Shown here piece by piece: positions 44,990 through 47,239 of a stretch of 47,239 bases of DNA. The notes below the pieces were generated by a model. It made no database searches. It had not been told where the DNA came from and saw only the letters and a program-made list of their open reading frames with translations. Position 1 is the first letter of the stretch, and each line of letters starts with the position of its first letter. A program made the position numbers and the translations under genes. Source of the stretch: Leptolyngbyaceae cyanobacterium clean351 (lineage in GTDB: Bacteria > Cyanobacteriota > Cyanobacteriia > DAIDHW01); NCBI GenBank assembly GCA_027451865.1, contig DAIDHW010000012.1, positions 1 to 47,239 of the forward strand, in the 5' to 3' direction.

Positions 44990-45249
44990 TGCAAGCACCG
45001 GCGGATGGGCGGGTCGATTTGGAACAGAAGGTCTCGAAATGCTCTGTGGGACTTGATTACAACTGTTTGCGAGCCGACACAGATCCTTGCAATCGAGATA
45101 CAATGTATGCAGGACAACGGTTACGGCGATTTTGACGGGTGATAATTTGGAGAGATTGCAGGTGTCTTGCACAATTTTTCAAGTTAGAAGCCAAGTTGCT
45201 TGCAAAACCTGCCAGGAGTCCTTTTCTGGCAAGGGTTTTGAAGGTCGCC
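44990..45249 (+). promoter_or_regulatory. CRISPR leader region
   Basis: 260 bases between cas2 and the first repeat, with no gene. Array orientation is inferred from the repeat: read on the plus strand its hairpin is followed by an 8-nt 3' piece (TTGAGCAC), the type I 5' handle, so the leader is on this side. Promoter elements are weak (TTGACG at 45132, GATAAT at 45141). An imperfect inverted repeat ends 9 bp before the first repeat. Confidence 0.7.
45203..45240. repeat. Inverted repeat at the leader end
   Basis: CAAAACC-TGCCAG (45203-45215) pairs with CTGGCA-AGGGTTTTG (45226-45240), a 13-bp imperfect stem with a two-base bulge and a 10-base loop. No T-tract follows on either strand, so it is not a classical terminator. 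It lies 9 bp before repeat one, the place where leader-anchoring sequences for Cas1-Cas2 usually lie. Confidence 0.8.
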
Positions 45250-47230
45250 GTGTCCAAACCTCTGATGCCGTAAGGCGTTGAGCACAATCTAGTCCCGAAC
45301 AGATAAATACTTTGGTAACAGGTAGTGTCCAAACCTCTGATGCCGTAAGGCGTTGAGCACCCGAAAGAAGCTCGCCATCCCCCCAATGGACTCCCCGTGT
45401 CCAAACCTCTGATGCCGTAAGGCGTTGAGCACACCGAGGGGGAAAGAATTTCACGGGCTGCTGCTCTGTGTCCAAACCTCTGATGCCGTAAGGCGTTGAG
45501 CACCCCGATCTTCCTTCGATTTCCTGGGGGGGATTCTCGTGTCCAAACCTCTGATGCCGTAAGGCGTTGAGCACCAAAAAGAAGGGCCTAATGCCTTGCC
45601 TATTGTTGCTTGTGTCCAAACCTCTGATGCCGTAAGGCGTTGAGCACGAAATTCTCTGTTCTTGATCAGGACAGAAAACCAGTGTCCAAACCTCTGATGC
45701 CGTAAGGCGTTGAGCACATTTGATCGATGTCGCCATGAATATTGCCCGCGATTGTGTCCAAACCTCTGATGCCGTAAGGCGTTGAGCACTTCACCCGGCA
45801 GATCCATGAAAAAGAAGCACTCGGAGGTGTCCAAACCTCTGATGCCGTAAGGCGTTGAGCACAGCCAAGGATTGGGCAAGATGGCTGGCAATCAGAAAGT
45901 GTGTCCAAACCTCTGATGCCGTAAGGCGTTGAGCACGATCAATAATGGAAGTAATCCGCTGGCACCTGGGCGTGTCCAAACCTCTGATGCCGTAAGGCGT
46001 TGAGCACAACCCCTTCGCATCGGCCTGGTCAGTATTTGTCGAATGTGTCCAAACCTCTGATGCCGTAAGGCGTTGAGCACCCGGAAGCGAGGCAGAGGCC
46101 GAGAGGGTAGGGCAATGTGTCCAAACCTCTGATGCCGTAAGGCGTTGAGCACAATAGATGCAAGTGGGGAATTCCCCCCCCCTGCAATGTGTCCAAACCT
46201 CTGATGCCGTAAGGCGTTGAGCACGTTGGGCAATGAGCCTGTGGCGGTACCTCGCCAAATTAGTGTCCAAACCTCTGATGCCGTAAGGCGTTGAGCACGT
46301 GCTGAGGAAATTGAAGGCGGAGGGGTTATTTTAGGGTGTCCAAACCTCTGATGCCGTAAGGCGTTGAGCACTTGAGACTGCCAACCTCTTTCCATTCCCA
46401 ACTTTGTGTCCAAACCTCTGATGCCGTAAGGCGTTGAGCACTTAAGGTTTTGGAAGCGCAGATTCTCCTTGGGGGAGTGTCCAAACCTCTGATGCCGTAA
46501 GGCGTTGAGCACAGGTTCATGGCGCCTTTTGTCGCGCGAAAGGCCTTGTGTCCAAACCTCTGATGCCGTAAGGCGTTGAGCACTATTTAACAAGATTAAG
46601 GAGGTAATTCAATTAGAGCGTGTGTCCAAACCTCTGATGCCGTAAGGCGTTGAGCACGGACGTATCGCTCTTCTGAGATGCGGGTCAGCCGTGTGTCCAA
46701 ACCTCTGATGCCGTAAGGCGTTGAGCACACCAAGATTACGGTTGAAGCCTGGGTTTTAACTCAGGTGTCCAAACCTCTGATGCCGTAAGGCGTTGAGCAC
46801 GACAAATTTTTTAGCGATTGCGCGCGCTTCACTGCGTGTCCAAACCTCTGATGCCGTAAGGCGTTGAGCACTCTCGGCGACGGGCAGGGTTTAGGCCCCT
46901 GGACCCATTAGTGTCCAAACCTCTGATGCCGTAAGGCGTTGAGCACTACTGCCAAGGCCCCTTGGTATAGGTCAAGCCAGGTGTCCAAACCTCTGATGCC
47001 GTAAGGCGTTGAGCACCCGATGGATTCGAATCCATTTCACGAGCTTGCGAGTGTCCAAACCTCTGATGCCGTAAGGCGTTGAGCACAGTACGCTTGCTGA
47101 GGCTGCGTTATTAGTGGATGTGGTGTCCAAACCTCTGATGCCGTAAGGCGTTGAGCACTGGTACCGAAGTGCTGTAAGCCGGGATTCCTCCCGGGTGTCC
47201 AAACCTCTGATGCCGTAAGGCGTTGAGCAC
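45250..47230 (+). CRISPR. CRISPR array, 28 repeats visible, continues past window
   Basis: 28 repeats of 36 bp, all identical as far as I can read, starting GTGTCCAAACC and ending GGCGTTGAGCAC, with 27 complete spacers of 34-39 bp; no spacer is repeated. The repeat hairpin ATGCC-GTAA-GGCGT has a GNRA loop and leaves the 8-nt handle TTGAGCAC after Cas6 cutting. Spacing is regular. The last repeat is followed by nine bases of another spacer at the window edge. No worn terminal repeat is seen, so the distal end lies outside. Confidence 0.99.
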
Positions 47231-47239
47231 CTTCCCCCC

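Noticed and set aside
47017-47050. tRNA gene fragment in a spacer
   Set aside because: The GGATTCGAATCC stretch lacks the invariant G53-C61 pair and the rest of a tRNA.
45057-47202. Several long minus-strand open frames across the CRISPR array
   Set aside because: They repeat the same peptide from the CRISPR repeat and are artefacts of stop-free repeats.
35404-47230. CRISPR-associated transposon (Tn7-like CAST)
   Set aside because: Cas3, Cas1 and Cas2 are intact and no tnsA, tnsB, tnsC or tniQ is present in the window.

Overview
The window is a piece of a cyanobacterial chromosome. It carries genes that are diagnostic for the phylum: ycf66, chlG (chlorophyll synthase), pcyA (phycocyanobilin synthesis), ndhL (NDH-1 subunit L), ictB, the cyanobacterial arginine dihydrolase argZ/agrE, a CYP110-like P450, groESL with a CIRCE operator, and small cyanobacterium-restricted families (DUF2862, DUF3007, DUF3288). 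The housekeeping part is G+C-rich, with short spacers and frequent overlaps between genes. The cyanobacterial HIP1 palindrome GCGATCGC is almost absent. This fits a compact unicellular, perhaps thermophilic, lineage, but the genus cannot be fixed from the sequence alone.

Layout. 1-31 kb is a dense run of core genes: ycf66 (cut by the left edge), gnd, a radical SAM protein, nnrD, a secreted FKBP, a MntP/YtaF-type transporter, groL-groS, DUF486, P450, DUF2862-Get3-like-chlG, nfu, a GH57 enzyme, argZ, pcyA, DUF3007-ndhL, ictB, cheW, a MOSC protein, apt, an ABC permease, a bestrophin-like channel, a second Get3-like ATPase, an SDR, folE, DUF3288 and a LabA-like NYN/LOTUS protein. At 30.3-31.2 kb lies a plasmid-style partition pair (ParF-like ATPase plus ribbon-helix-helix protein). 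It is followed by two SDR genes on the minus strand. From 32.8 to 35.3 kb there is no intact gene. That zone holds decayed remnants, including a recognisable MntA/HepT toxin-antitoxin pair.

35.4 kb to the right edge is a complete type I CRISPR-Cas locus of the MYXAN (dev operon) architecture: WYL regulator, cas6, cas3, cas8 (Cmx8/Csx13), cas7 (DevR), cas5 (DevS), a 552-bp non-coding structured gap, a cas4-cas1 fusion, cas2, leader, and an array of 28 identical 36-bp repeats that runs to the window end. The effector genes overlap or abut and are more A/T-rich than the flanking chromosome. The adaptation genes sit apart behind the gap.

How the genes should work together: Cas4-Cas1/Cas2 acquire spacers at the leader end. 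The array is read away from the cas genes. Cas6 cuts at a GUAA-capped hairpin, leaving an 8-nt handle. Cas5/7/8, plus a likely internally translated Cas11, form the Cascade that recruits Cas3. The strongest leads for new biology are the internal Cas11 start in cas8, the structured gap between cas5 and cas4-cas1, an inverted repeat at the leader end, and a Get3-like paralogue with a substituted P-loop lysine co-transcribed with chlG.
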